NCBI GenBank assembly: GCA_903952205.1
Contig: CAJBEZ010000010.1
Location: 1-64,000, forward strand
DNA length: 64,000 nt
Direction: 5' to 3'
DNA from: an uncultured Desulfomonile sp.
GTDB taxonomy: Bacteria; Desulfobacterota; Desulfomonilia; Desulfomonilales; Desulfomonilaceae
Part shown: positions 7,986 through 16,721 of the stretch, one piece after another
Layout: every line of letters begins with the position of its first letter
Position numbering within the stretch: the stretch's first letter is position 1
Position numbers and translations under genes: made by a program
Notes under the pieces: model-generated
The model's database searches: none
What the model was told of the DNA's origin: nothing
What the model saw: only the letters and a program-made list of their open reading frames with translations

Positions 7986-10112
7986 TTATTGAGCTACCGC
8001 ATCCTGAATGGATTCCAGGAGGTCTTTTTCGGTCAATTCTACCTTGACTTTTTTGTCCGGCGCTTCCTTTATTTTTTGAACCGCGCGTCTAACGGCCTTC
8101 AACGCCGCCTGATTGCAGACTCCGGAAATGTCGGCGCCCGAAAAACCTTCTGTTTTGGAAGCCAGAGTTTTAATGTCCACTTTTTTAACGAGAGGTTTGT
8201 TTTTGAGATGAACAGCGAAAATCTCTTCCCGATCCTTCTGTTCCGGCGCAAGGATTTCAAAATGTTCATCGAAACGACCCGTCCTCATCACCGCAGGGTC
8301 TAGCATGTCGGCCCGGTTCGTCGCTCCCAGGATTAGAACCCCCTTAAGTTCCTCTATCCCGTCTAGCTCGGCGAGGAATTGGCTTAAAACCCTTTCGGAA
8401 ACGTGGGAATCCGATGCCGAACCGCCTCGCGCAGGAACTAACGCGTCTATTTCATCAAAAAAGATAATGCATGGCGACGCCTGTCTGGCTTTTTTAAAAA
8501 CTTCGCGAACCCCTTTTTCCGATTCTCCGACATATTTGGAAATCAAAGCCGGCCCTTTGACTGAGATAAAATTTACTTTACTCTCATTGGCTATCGCCTT
8601 TGCAATCAAGGTCTTACCACAACCTGGCGGGCCCGAAAGCAGTATTCCCTTGGGGGGTTTGACTCCGGCTTCAGCAAAAATCTCCGGATAGCTCAGTGGC
8701 CATTCCACAGCTTCAACCAGCCGCTCTTTAAGGGTGGAATGCCCTCCAACATCTTCCCATCTGACGTCAGGGACTTCCACGAAGACTTCACGGATCGCTG
8801 ATGGTTCGACTTCCTTCAGGGCCGTTGTGAAATCGTCCATTGTGACTTCAAGCATCGCAAGACGTTCATAGGGGATGCCGGCCATAGCAAAATCGATGTC
8901 AGGCATCAGTCGCCTAAGACATATCATGGCCGCTTCCCTGCAAAGGGCTTCAAGGTCAGCCCCAACAAATCCATGGGTAATCTCGGCCAAATGGGACATA
9001 TCCACATCTTGGGCCAGAGGCATACCCCTGCTATGTATTTCAAGGATGTCCTGACGTCCATTTTTGTCTGGGATTGGAATGGATATTTCCCTGTCAAACC
9101 GCCCAGGCCTCCGCAGGGCAGGGTCAAGAGCGTTCGGTATGTTGGTTGCGGCGATTACTATGAGGTTCTGGCGCTTGTTGAGTCCATCCATCAAGGCCAG
9201 CAGTTGAGCGACGACCCGTTTCTCTACGTCTCCAACAACCTTTTCCCGTTGTGGAGCTATTGCGTCTATTTCATCGAGAAAAACTATGCTCGGACCCTGA
9301 GCGGCAGCGTCAGCAAATATCTTCCTCAGGTGCGCTTCACTCTCCCCATAAAACTTGTGAATAATTTCCGGACCGCTGACCGTAAAGAACTTGGCGTCAG
9401 TTTCGTTGGCTATACTCCTAGCTATCAATGTTTTTCCACAGCCCGGTGGTCCATGCAATAAGACGCCTTTAGGGGCATCGATGCCAAGCCTTTCGAAAAC
9501 TTCCGGATAGCGCAACGGCAGCTCAATCATCTCTCTGATCCGATGCAATTGAGGTTTCAGTCCACCAATGTCCTCATAGGATATCGTGCGCCCCGCCTTT
9601 GCTTCTCCTGTTTTACCGACTACGAGTTGAGTAGTGGGATTGATTAGTACAGGCTCTTTCGGAGAGACACTCTCAACCGTGAAATCGGCCGAACGACTAC
9701 CAAATAATGTCGCCTTTACAAGGTCGCCCTCCACTACGGGTAGTCCATCCAACAGACTCCCGATGTATTCAAGATCTCTTTCCGAAGGTTTTACATTCAC
9801 CGGGGACAGCACAATTCTATCCGCCGGATTTGCTCCGATCTTTCGTACTGAAACCGTTTCATCGATACCCGCCCTGGCGTTTTGACGGGAAATGCCATCA
9901 AGCTGTATCCGAGAATGACCTCTTAGGTCCTTATAAGCGGGCATGGCTTTACAAACTGTCCGCCTCTTGCCGACTACTTCCAAAACATCGCCTATGTTTG
10001 CGCCGATTTTCGCCATGTCTTCAGGATCCATCCTGGCATAGGCTCTGCCCATATCCTTAATTAAGGATTCGACTACCTTCAATTTTAAGGCCTGATCGGT
10101 GGTTTTTCCCAT
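7986..10112 (-). CDS. Cdc48/p97-type double AAA+ ATPase of the gas vesicle cluster
   Basis: 708 aa from the ATG at 10110-10112, which has GGGAGC before it. Residues about 1-190 match the Cdc48 N-terminal double-psi barrel region. Two AAA+ modules follow, each with GPPGCGKTLIA (Walker A) and a Walker B of FLDEIDAIAP or FFDEIDALVP, plus second-region-of-homology arginines (RRPGRFDRE; MRTGRFDEH). In archaea and eukaryotes such proteins unfold and extract substrates. It sits between gvpH and gvpF/L in the same direction, so it probably serves vesicle assembly or turnover. That role is inference from context. Confidence 0.92.
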   Translation of the reverse strand: MGKTTDQALKLKVVESLIKDMGRAYARMDPEDMAKIGANIGDVLEVVGKRRTVCKAMPAYKDLRGHSRIQLDGISRQNARAGIDETVSVRKIGANPADRIVLSPVNVKPSERDLEYIGSLLDGLPVVEGDLVKATLFGSRSADFTVESVSPKEPVLINPTTQLVVGKTGEAKAGRTISYEDIGGLKPQLHRIREMIELPLRYPEVFERLGIDAPKGVLLHGPPGCGKTLIARSIANETDAKFFTVSGPEIIHKFYGESEAHLRKIFADAAAQGPSIVFLDEIDAIAPQREKVVGDVEKRVVAQLLALMDGLNKRQNLIVIAATNIPNALDPALRRPGRFDREISIPIPDKNGRQDILEIHSRGMPLAQDVDMSHLAEITHGFVGADLEALCREAAMICLRRLMPDIDFAMAGIPYERLAMLEVTMDDFTTALKEVEPSAIREVFVEVPDVRWEDVGGHSTLKERLVEAVEWPLSYPEIFAEAGVKPPKGILLSGPPGCGKTLIAKAIANESKVNFISVKGPALISKYVGESEKGVREVFKKARQASPCIIFFDEIDALVPARGGSASDSHVSERVLSQFLAELDGIEELKGVLILGATNRADMLDPAVMRTGRFDEHFEILAPEQKDREEIFAVHLKNKPLVKKVDIKTLASKTEGFSGADISGVCNQAALKAVRRAVQKIKEAPDKKVKVELTEKDLLESIQDAVAQ

Positions 10113-10128
10113 TTTTATAGCTCCCAAA

Positions 10129-10662
10129 TTAGTTGAGGAACTTGATTTCAAGCATTCCGTTGTTGCATGAAAGTTTCATTTTACTTTTGTCACAAGCTCT
10201 CGGCAACAAAAGTTCTTTGTGATATTTTTTGTCCCCCTTAGACGCCGAAATTGTAAGAACATCGTCTTTTATGTCAATTTTCACGTCCTTGGGACCGATA
10301 CCGGGGGTTTCGGCCACCACGAGAATGTGATCATCCTCTTCAAAAATATCTACAAGCGGTTCCCTGACTTCGTGAACCACTGTACGACCTGAATCTTTGT
10401 CTTTGACCACATTTCCAAAAGGCTCGACTTTGATACGGTCTTCGCCCTCCTTGCCAAGCCCAAATTTGACATTGAATCCGTATACAGCGTTGATCTCCTT
10501 GTCCCCTTGCGAATTTGGGATTTCCCCACTTGCATTAAATTCTTTACCTTTCTCGGCAAGATCAGCCAGTTTATGTACAAGGTCTGAAAGACCACCAAGG
10601 AAACCACCAATGTTTGGTCCGCTTCCACTTTCTTCGGATGCGCCTCGAGTCTTCTTTGCCAT
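10129..10662 (-). CDS. gvpH: GvpH, Hsp20-like gas vesicle chaperone
   Basis: 177 aa. The first 65 residues are Gly/Ser-rich with a helix (FLGGLSDLVHKLADLAEKG) typical of GvpH. Residues about 90-177 form an alpha-crystallin domain: PLVDIFEEDDHILVVAETPG, then DVKIDIKDDVLTISA and the closing GMLEIKFLN strand. Its start overlaps the stop of the upstream sigma-54 regulator as TAATG, so the two are coupled. It should act as a cytoplasmic holdase for vesicle proteins. Confidence 0.92.
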   Translation of the reverse strand: MAKKTRGASEESGSGPNIGGFLGGLSDLVHKLADLAEKGKEFNASGEIPNSQGDKEINAVYGFNVKFGLGKEGEDRIKVEPFGNVVKDKDSGRTVVHEVREPLVDIFEEDDHILVVAETPGIGPKDVKIDIKDDVLTISASKGDKKYHKELLLPRACDKSKMKLSCNNGMLEIKFLN

Positions 10663-12089
10663 TATTCTTCCTCCGGATATAACTTGATGCCGTACTGCTT
10701 TATCTTTGTATGGATTGTCTTGTAATCGATTTGCAATAAACGCGCCGCCTTGGCCTTGTTGCCCCCAGTTTTTCTCAGGACCTTGGCCAGGATCTTACTC
10801 TCGACGTCCGCTGTCGCCTTCTGAACTATTTCCCTAAGAGAGAGCCCATTCCAAACCTCTTCCCTTTTACCAACACTGAGATCGTTTGACATGGCTTCCG
10901 GCATTGAGCCCAAGACAAGATTTTCCGGACCAACCCAATCCCAGGATTGAAGAACTGCCCGCCTTATGGCCGACTTCAACTGACGGACATTCCCAGGCCA
11001 CGGATAATTTCTTATCAGTTCCAGCCCGGAATCGGAAAATCCTTTGACGTCTTTGTTGAGTTCCTCGTTGGTTTCGTTGAGAAACCGTTGCGCAAGGTAA
11101 ACTATGTCTTCTTTTCTCTCCCTGAGTGGTGGAATTACAACTGTGAATTCACTCAACCTGTAAAACAGGTCTCTACTAAACCGTTCCAGAGCTACCTCAG
11201 TATTAAGCTCTTTATTCGTAGCAATAATCAGCCGAACATCCATATGTACGCACTGTCGTCCCCCAACTCTATAGAAAGTCTTCTCCTGGATTGCGCGCAA
11301 AAGTTTCGACTGGCAACTCAAAGGCATGTTTGTTATCTCGTCCAGAAACAATGTTCCGCCTTGGGCCAATTCAAATTTCCCCATCCTCGACGAAATAGCT
11401 CCAGTAAAAGACCCCTTTTCATGACCGAACACCTCTGATTCAAAAAGTGTTTCAGGAATGGCCCCACAATCCACTGGGACCATGAGTCTGTCCGACCTAG
11501 GGCTGAATCTATGGATAGCCTGAGCGACCAATTCTTTTCCGGAACCTGTTTCTCCCTGAATTACGACTGAAAAATTCGATCCTGAAACCAGAGTTATCTC
11601 TGAAACCAGCCTGTCGACGCTGGCGCTAGGTCCCATCAGTTTCTTGATTCGCCCCCTTGTTAGGTCGCTTTCTTTTCGATGGCTATTCCCGGAAAGGATC
11701 CTTCTTTCTGCAATTGCGGATCTGATTCTTTCGATCAGAGCATTGTTATCCAGAGGTTTGGGCAAATAGTCGTACGCGCCCTTCTTAATAGCTTCAACCG
11801 CGTCGTGAACTCCAGAGTAGGCAGTTATCATGATCACCGGCAATCTTGAATCGATTTTCCTGGCCCTCTTCAAGACCTCAATTCCATCCATACCCGGCAT
11901 CCGGACGTCGAGCAGAACCACCTCCGGCAATCCTAGTTTAATCATTTCAAGGGCCATCTCTCCGTCATGAGCTACCAGAGCGGTAAATCCTCCTCTTTTA
12001 ACTACCCGGAACAGAATGTCGCAAAAGTCTTTTTCGTCATCTACGATTAGGACTCTGGCGCCCTCAGCGCCATTTTGATCTCTATCCAT
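10662..12089 (-). CDS. NtrC-family sigma-54-dependent response regulator at head of gas vesicle cluster
   Basis: 475 aa: receiver domain (residues 10-125, phospho-acceptor in VVLLDVRMPGMDG, KPL at the end), AAA+ domain (150-385, Walker A GETGSGKE, sigma-54 contact loop GSFTGA in place of GAFTGA, Walker B GGTLFLDEI) and a C-terminal Fis-type helix-turn-helix (GGNKAKAARLLQIDYKTIHTK). Ser in place of Ala in the loop is a known natural variant. It overlaps gvpH and lies in the same direction, and a sigma-54 promoter fronts gvpA, so it is the obvious candidate activator. A cognate kinase is not certain. Confidence 0.93.
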   Translation of the reverse strand: MDRDQNGAEGARVLIVDDEKDFCDILFRVVKRGGFTALVAHDGEMALEMIKLGLPEVVLLDVRMPGMDGIEVLKRARKIDSRLPVIMITAYSGVHDAVEAIKKGAYDYLPKPLDNNALIERIRSAIAERRILSGNSHRKESDLTRGRIKKLMGPSASVDRLVSEITLVSGSNFSVVIQGETGSGKELVAQAIHRFSPRSDRLMVPVDCGAIPETLFESEVFGHEKGSFTGAISSRMGKFELAQGGTLFLDEITNMPLSCQSKLLRAIQEKTFYRVGGRQCVHMDVRLIIATNKELNTEVALERFSRDLFYRLSEFTVVIPPLRERKEDIVYLAQRFLNETNEELNKDVKGFSDSGLELIRNYPWPGNVRQLKSAIRRAVLQSWDWVGPENLVLGSMPEAMSNDLSVGKREEVWNGLSLREIVQKATADVESKILAKVLRKTGGNKAKAARLLQIDYKTIHTKIKQYGIKLYPEEE

Positions 12090-12128
12090 GATACTTTTCT
12101 CCAGACAAGCAGGGAAGAGCGCACATTG

Positions 12129-12761
12129 TCACGTGATTACAGGGGCAATTGGAGTTGCGACTTCGATGTCATCATCCAGCAAAGGGATCACATTGTGTAG
12201 CATGCCTATGAACAGAACCCCGACTTCGCCCGGGTTCAGGGTTTGGTTTATTCTTTTTGCAATAAATTCATCTCTCTGTTTGAGAATTTCTTCGCTTTGG
12301 TTGTTGACCAACTTTTCTGGATCGGTCGAAGCGGATTCGTGAAAAGCCTCGATTGCAAGGTTGTATTCTTCTATCAAGAGGTCGGGAGATTCCGTGCCAA
12401 CGAGAACCGCCCCCTTGTCAATCAATTGCTTAACAAGCCTGTGATTTAGGCTGCCCGCAGACGCCAACCTCTCCACAAGCGCTGTCTCTTTTCCGTCATC
12501 AGAAAAAGGCAAGCCATCCTGATAGATTTTTGTATTTGGAAAGGGAAGATTCAGGTTTTTGACGGTCTTGGCAAGCTCATTCCAATAATGATCTATTGAT
12601 AGCTTCTTCCTTCGCCAGGCTTGCAGGCCCATTTTTTTTACATAGGCGTCTCTCACAATAGAACTTTGGTCACCCATGTCGGTTTGAGTGTGGACGATCG
12701 GCAGATAGTAGAGTTTTCTTTTGTTGGGGATGTTCGAGGAGATTTTTTTATGTGTGGACAC
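12129..12761 (-). CDS. Conserved hypothetical protein, first gene of the gas vesicle operon
   Basis: 210 aa starting at a GTG (12759-12761) with GAGGGAG 9 bases upstream. The N-terminus LYYLPIVHTQTDMG and the C-terminal RDEFIAKRINQTL...GVLFIGMLHNV recall the paired His/Glu motifs of TraB/PrgY- or ChaN-like proteins, but I cannot place it firmly in a family. No signal peptide or membrane segment is seen. It lies 40 bases before the sigma-54 regulator gene in the same direction, so it is probably co-transcribed. It could be an unnamed gas vesicle regulator or accessory protein. Confidence 0.8.
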   Translation of the reverse strand: MSTHKKISSNIPNKRKLYYLPIVHTQTDMGDQSSIVRDAYVKKMGLQAWRRKKLSIDHYWNELAKTVKNLNLPFPNTKIYQDGLPFSDDGKETALVERLASAGSLNHRLVKQLIDKGAVLVGTESPDLLIEEYNLAIEAFHESASTDPEKLVNNQSEEILKQRDEFIAKRINQTLNPGEVGVLFIGMLHNVIPLLDDDIEVATPIAPVIT

Positions 12762-12797
12762 TTGAAACGACTCCCTCTATTTTGCCGAACCATGGAA

Positions 12798-13040
12798 CTA
12801 TTTCCGTAGAACAGAATCCACATATTGATGAATTTGTCCATCAACATCAACCAGCGGTGCGAAGAAACTATCCAACGAGCTTTCTCGGAAAGCGGCGCCC
12901 CATAACTGACTAAATCTCATCAGCCTTGAGGCTTTACTATCGAAACAGATCGTCCTAAAAGAGTCATCGTCGAACTGTTTCAAGCAATGAACCATTAAAT
13001 GGAGCAATATGTGCGCCAGGCCATCTGAAGTCGCATTCAC
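12798..13040 (-). CDS. Doubtful small open frame upstream of the gas vesicle operon
   Basis: An 80-aa frame (MNATSDGLAHILLHL...) in the 478-base gap between two genes. It has no clear ribosome site and no recognised motif, and it overlaps a candidate sigma-54 promoter. It may be a remnant or a chance frame. Nothing else was recognised in 12762-13239. Confidence 0.25.
   Translation of the reverse strand: MNATSDGLAHILLHLMVHCLKQFDDDSFRTICFDSKASRLMRFSQLWGAAFRESSLDSFFAPLVDVDGQIHQYVDSVLRK
13003..13018 (-). promoter_or_regulatory. Candidate sigma-54 promoter upstream of the 12.8-6.4 kb gas vesicle genes
   Basis: The minus strand reads TGGCGCACATATTGCT: GG and GC are 10 bases apart, the -12 element TTGCT is perfect and the -24 element has one mismatch (TGGCGC). 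The start site would be near 12991, about 230 bases before the GTG of the first gene. The match falls inside a doubtful open frame and could be chance. Confidence 0.35.
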
Positions 13041-13239
13041 CGGTCTTTTTATTAGATTTCCCAGAAAACCTCAGGGTGTCCCGGTCTGAAAAATGATCGT
13101 GGTTCAGTTCTTGCTCCTTAAATCACATTTAGCGTACAGATTTTGACCATGAGCCTCAATGGGAACATGGTTTTATCAGTTTTTTTAAAAGAAATTCTAA
13201 TCGTTATCGCGTAAATCCGTCGATAGGAATAGAAGTCCA

Positions 13240-14928
13240 ATGGAAGATCATTACAAACAGGAAGCGTTGAGGTCTGAAAAGAGGCGACTTGAAACGGAAG
13301 TTTCAGTCCCAACCGGGGAGATACCGGATTTACGATTTCAACTCGATTCTAGAAATTCCCGTTTGGAGGAAGATGAAGAGTTTCTGAAACTTCTTCTGGA
13401 ATGTTTCAACGGAATTTTTTTCAAGGGAACCGTCGATGGCAAAACCTTCTCTCTATCTGGAGATTTTGAGAAGATAACCGGCTATAGCAGAAATGAAATA
13501 GCATTCGACGCAAATACGTGGACCAGCCTTATACACCCTGAGGATTTGAATTCAGTTGAGGATGAGATCAATCAACTGACATACGTTCCCGGTGTTGCAA
13601 TGAAAAGGGAGTTTAGAATTGTAAGAAAAGATGGCGAATTACGATGGGTTAATGTTTTCGCCCATTCCAGCAAATCCAGGGGCCTCGAATCAATACTGAT
13701 TCAGGCGGCGATGTTTGATATTTCCGGTAGAAAAGAAGAGGAGGCGCTTGCAATCTCTAAGGAAAAAAGAAAGGCCCTAGAAGAAACAGCAGGGGGCATT
13801 GCGCACAATTTCAATAATATTCTCCAGGTTATTTTGAGCGGCGCTCAGTTGATCAAGTCGGACCTAAGCGCAGGCGCAGGCAACCTCTCGGAAGTTTCGG
13901 AGGTTTTGGAACTAATTCTAAAAAATTGTCGGATCGGAGCTCAAATCGTAAAAAGGCTGGGAGTTTTTGCTGGAACTATCCAGGATTATGCCCGTCTTAA
14001 CTACGAATTATTTGATCTTGCCGACGCTGCACGGAGCGCGCTCGCTTATATCGAAGACTGGCGCGCAAATGGCTATGCCGGTCCTGGTGAGTTAATTAAG
14101 TTCCATATGGATATTGAGAATGATCTCTATGTTTCGGGTTCCAAGAATGAAATGTCCCGTGTCATCTCGGTGCTTATCAAAAATGCGTTTGAATCCATCC
14201 AATCAACTGGAAATATCAGCTTGGCGGTTCGTTCCGACGCTGATACAGCTATTCTGGAGGTAAGTGATAGTGGAGTGGGGGTTAAACAGGACCATCAGGA
14301 AAAGATATTTACTCCTTTCTTCTCTACCAAGACAAGCGTTGGTTCCGGTCTCGGACTCCCCGTAGCTATGAAAATTGTTGAGGACCATGGTGGAAGAATT
14401 ACGTTTCGCAGTTTAGAAACACAGGGATCAGTTTTTAGGATTCAACTTCCGAAGGTATGTCCTGTCTTTGAGGGTAATATTATTCCAGCCAGTCAGATGA
14501 CCCTCGGAACGAAGAAAATCCTTTTGATTGATGATGACAAGACTGTTCTGAATTTTTTACGGAAGAGAATCAAGCGGCTAGGATACGATGTCTATGACGC
14601 CAATTCAGCGTTTGAGGGTTTGAGAAAGTTCAAAGATGAATCAGTCGACGTTATAGTGTGCGACCTTGCTTTACCCGGAATGAATGGTCTGGGAATAGCG
14701 AGAGAAATCAAACAAATTTGTTTAGCAAACGATATTGTTAAGCCTTTGTTCATAATTCTGACCGGATGGAATGTCGACCCTAGCAAGAAAGACAAGTTTC
14801 TTGAATTCGGCATTGATGAGATTTTACAAAAACCAGTTGATATCTCCAGAATCATTTCAATTATTGATTCAGCTATTCCTCCAACGCAACGTTCACAGCT
14901 TCTACAATCGACAGACACTGTCCGTTGA
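13240..14928 (+). CDS. Hybrid histidine kinase (PAS-HisKA-ATPase-receiver)
   Basis: 562 aa, no membrane segment. A PAS domain (about 45-170, with DFEKITGYS and FRIVRKDGELRWVNV) is followed by the phospho-accepting His in GGIAHNFNNIL (about 190), an ATPase domain (NAFESIQ, VSDSGVGV, GSGLGLPVAM) and a C-terminal receiver (LLIDDDKTV; acceptor Asp in VIVCDLALPGMNG; QKPV). It is cytoplasmic and could autophosphorylate and pass phosphate internally. Being divergent from the gas vesicle cluster, with about 480 bases between, it is a possible sensor for that system. That link is only positional. Confidence 0.93.
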   Translation: MEDHYKQEALRSEKRRLETEVSVPTGEIPDLRFQLDSRNSRLEEDEEFLKLLLECFNGIFFKGTVDGKTFSLSGDFEKITGYSRNEIAFDANTWTSLIHPEDLNSVEDEINQLTYVPGVAMKREFRIVRKDGELRWVNVFAHSSKSRGLESILIQAAMFDISGRKEEEALAISKEKRKALEETAGGIAHNFNNILQVILSGAQLIKSDLSAGAGNLSEVSEVLELILKNCRIGAQIVKRLGVFAGTIQDYARLNYELFDLADAARSALAYIEDWRANGYAGPGELIKFHMDIENDLYVSGSKNEMSRVISVLIKNAFESIQSTGNISLAVRSDADTAILEVSDSGVGVKQDHQEKIFTPFFSTKTSVGSGLGLPVAMKIVEDHGGRITFRSLETQGSVFRIQLPKVCPVFEGNIIPASQMTLGTKKILLIDDDKTVLNFLRKRIKRLGYDVYDANSAFEGLRKFKDESVDVIVCDLALPGMNGLGIAREIKQICLANDIVKPLFIILTGWNVDPSKKDKFLEFGIDEILQKPVDISRIISIIDSAIPPTQRSQLLQSTDTVR

Positions 14929-15097
14929 TGATCCAGATTCCCTCGCCGCAATAACGCGTTGCCGACACAATTGGGGTATCGGGTCCTGGAGGGAATCTCC
15001 TGCAATATCCATCACTCACGCGCATGGATAGTTGTTCCCAGAAAAGACAATTCTGGCAGTCAATGCCATATTGAGTGAGTTTATTCTGAAAGTTCAT
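14873..15097 (-). CDS. Small CxxCxFW-type cysteine protein
   Basis: 74 aa with the pattern CQNCLFW...GYCRRFPPGP...TRYCGEG, four conserved cysteines set with Phe-Trp, Cys-Arg-Arg-x-Pro-Pro and Cys-Gly-Glu. This pattern recurs in many small bacterial proteins of unknown function and would suit a metal or Fe-S site. Its stop end overlaps the 3' end of the convergent kinase gene by 56 bases. Its start overlaps the preceding membrane protein gene by 4 bases, so the pair is probably one transcript. Confidence 0.75.
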   Translation of the reverse strand: MNFQNKLTQYGIDCQNCLFWEQLSMRVSDGYCRRFPPGPDTPIVSATRYCGEGIWIINGQCLSIVEAVNVALEE

Positions 15098-15714
15098 GTG
15101 GTTTCCCCGCGACCCACAATAGGAGCTTTGCTTTCAAAGATGAATAGAGCCTTCAACTTGTCCCAAAAGTCGCCACCCAAAACAAACAGGCTGACCAAAA
15201 AGATCAGATCACCGGCCACCACTATTAGTAACTGATTTCTCTGAAACAGAGGGAAGAATTGCGCTAGATAAGGACTAAGCCATCCGGAAATTATCGTAAG
15301 CAGAAAAAGCCCTATGCCTAAGTGATGTCTGGTTCTGCCTACCGACCTAGGAAGAGCGTAACGTTTAAACAACGAGAAAGAGCGCCTCTTCAGATAGTTA
15401 AACCCTTCCTTTCCAAGGACTATCGCGGCCAAAAGCATAAAGAACTCTGGAGCCCCCAAGCCCAGGAACCCTGAAAGAAAGGGCTTCCAAACTGGAGGCA
15501 GGTCTGAAGTAATTATTAGTGGTATGAAGAGTGGAACGACCAAACCAAACACGAATAGCAAAAGCCCGATAAAAAACCGCAATCTAGACAGATTTTCCCT
15601 AGAATCAGCTTCGTTTTCCTTTACGGTCAATCGGAAGGTCCTCCAGAAATATCTCGGGGAAACCCCAAGTGGCGCTTTCTCTACGCGTTGCGCGTGATCT
15701 AGTTGCAACGCCAA
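15094..15714 (-). CDS. Four-helix membrane protein (transporter-suffix-like)
   Basis: 206 aa with hydrophobic helices at about 45-68, 78-103, 132-150 and 158-178. The first pair (FVFGLVVPLFIPLI and LGLGAPEFFMLLAAIVLGKEGF) resembles the small domain found as a suffix on some transporters, and here it stands alone. The start codon appears to be TTG and is uncertain. It is coupled by a 4-base overlap to the downstream Cys protein. Its function is unknown. Confidence 0.75.
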   Translation of the reverse strand: MALQLDHAQRVEKAPLGVSPRYFWRTFRLTVKENEADSRENLSRLRFFIGLLLFVFGLVVPLFIPLIITSDLPPVWKPFLSGFLGLGAPEFFMLLAAIVLGKEGFNYLKRRSFSLFKRYALPRSVGRTRHHLGIGLFLLTIISGWLSPYLAQFFPLFQRNQLLIVVAGDLIFLVSLFVLGGDFWDKLKALFIFESKAPIVGRGETT

Positions 15715-15788
15715 GCCTGGAGATCGACAGGAAAAGTCTCCCTGGAGGCTTGACGGCTGAACATTTTTACTAGCGCAGGAGCGAGTTT

Positions 15789-16121
15789 TCAGTCGCCTTT
15801 ATCACATGGTCTGGAATTCTGGGGCGCCAGCAGCCAAGTCTTTGTTTCGCCAGGTCTTGAGACCTTATCATAACCCCAGACGCTTTTTTCTTTGGTGAAA
15901 ACTTTTTCTCCGGTCTCGAACAATGTAACTTGTCCAGATGACAGCAATTTAGCGACTCCTTCCAGTTCGGCGCCCCTAAGAATCGCTACAAGCTGGTTTT
16001 GCGTTTCGTGCGAATCCGCCGCGTACATGTCGCGGACCACAACTCTGCAGTCTAGGTCTACAGCCCAGGCCACTCCTGAAAAAATCAAGATGCAAACAAT
16101 GATAGCCAGCGCCCTTTTCAT
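15789..16121 (-). CDS. Secreted small protein, paralog 1
   Basis: About 110 aa from the ATG at 16119-16121, with GAGGA 8 bases upstream. A clear signal peptide (MKRALAIIVCILIFSGVAWA) precedes a mature part beginning DLDCRVVVRDMYAADS with a second Cys near the C-terminus, probably forming one disulfide. It shares the core C-x-V-V-x-x-D-x-x-A-A-D-S and a later GEK with the adjacent gene. No known family is recognised. It is a likely periplasmic protein. Confidence 0.75.
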   Translation of the reverse strand: MKRALAIIVCILIFSGVAWAVDLDCRVVVRDMYAADSHETQNQLVAILRGAELEGVAKLLSSGQVTLFETGEKVFTKEKSVWGYDKVSRPGETKTWLLAPQNSRPCDKGD

Positions 16122-16164
16122 CGTTTCCATCCTCGTGCGCATTTTGGTTTAATGGCGACAACGG

Positions 16165-16485
16165 TTATTTGGAACAAGGTTTTGCAACCTCTATAGAGAT
16201 AAACCATTTCTTTTCGTCGATGTCTCTTGTGATCTCATTGAGAGCTTTCCCTTGGGTTATCATCCGTATTTTCTCCCCTGGCTTCATCACTAGTATTTTT
16301 CCGTCCAACATTAATCTCGTAAGTTTTTCCATCTCCTGGTTCTTGAGCAGGGCATTGGCAATTTCCCAACTAACCTCCGAATCAGCGGCCAAAGCGTCTT
16401 CAGTTACGACGTAGCAGTCTGATCCAGCCTGAACAAGGCCCACTGAAAAACATAAACTGAATAACACAATAATAAATTTCTTCAT
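16165..16485 (-). CDS. Secreted small protein, paralog 2
   Basis: About 106 aa from the ATG at 16483-16485, with GGGGG just upstream. The signal peptide MKKFIIVLFSLCFSVGLVQA is followed by GSDCYVVTEDALAADS, a helix-rich middle and a C-terminal KPC. It aligns along its length with the downstream neighbour 44 bases away, so the two look like a tandem duplication that has diverged. A short periplasmic regulator or binding protein is possible. The function is unknown. Confidence 0.75.
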   Translation of the reverse strand: MKKFIIVLFSLCFSVGLVQAGSDCYVVTEDALAADSEVSWEIANALLKNQEMEKLTRLMLDGKILVMKPGEKIRMITQGKALNEITRDIDEKKWFISIEVAKPCSK

Positions 16486-16666
16486 TCCCGACCCCCAGGG
16501 TCTGTATGTTTTGTAATTAGGACAATGATACCACATGAAAAGATCACGACGAAATGTTCTATCATCAATTTGGGGCCAGATGGTTGGGATATCAAATTTC
16601 GTGAGATTGTTTTATCCGCTATGTTGTCAAAAGACCAAAAACCGGAGTTTCAGGAAGGACTATTTA

Positions 16667-16699
16667 GTCTTGTGGCAAGGGAGGGCCCCGCCACAAGAC
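16667..16699. repeat. Inverted repeat after the arylsulfatase gene
   Basis: GTCTTGTGGC (16667-16676) and GCCACAAGAC (16690-16699) are perfect 10-base arms around a 13-base loop, just past the stop of the sulfatase gene. No U-run follows on either strand, so it is either a weak or factor-dependent terminator or an mRNA-stabilising hairpin. Confidence 0.5.
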
Positions 16700-16721
16700 C
16701 GCAAAATCCAACCTATCGTTT

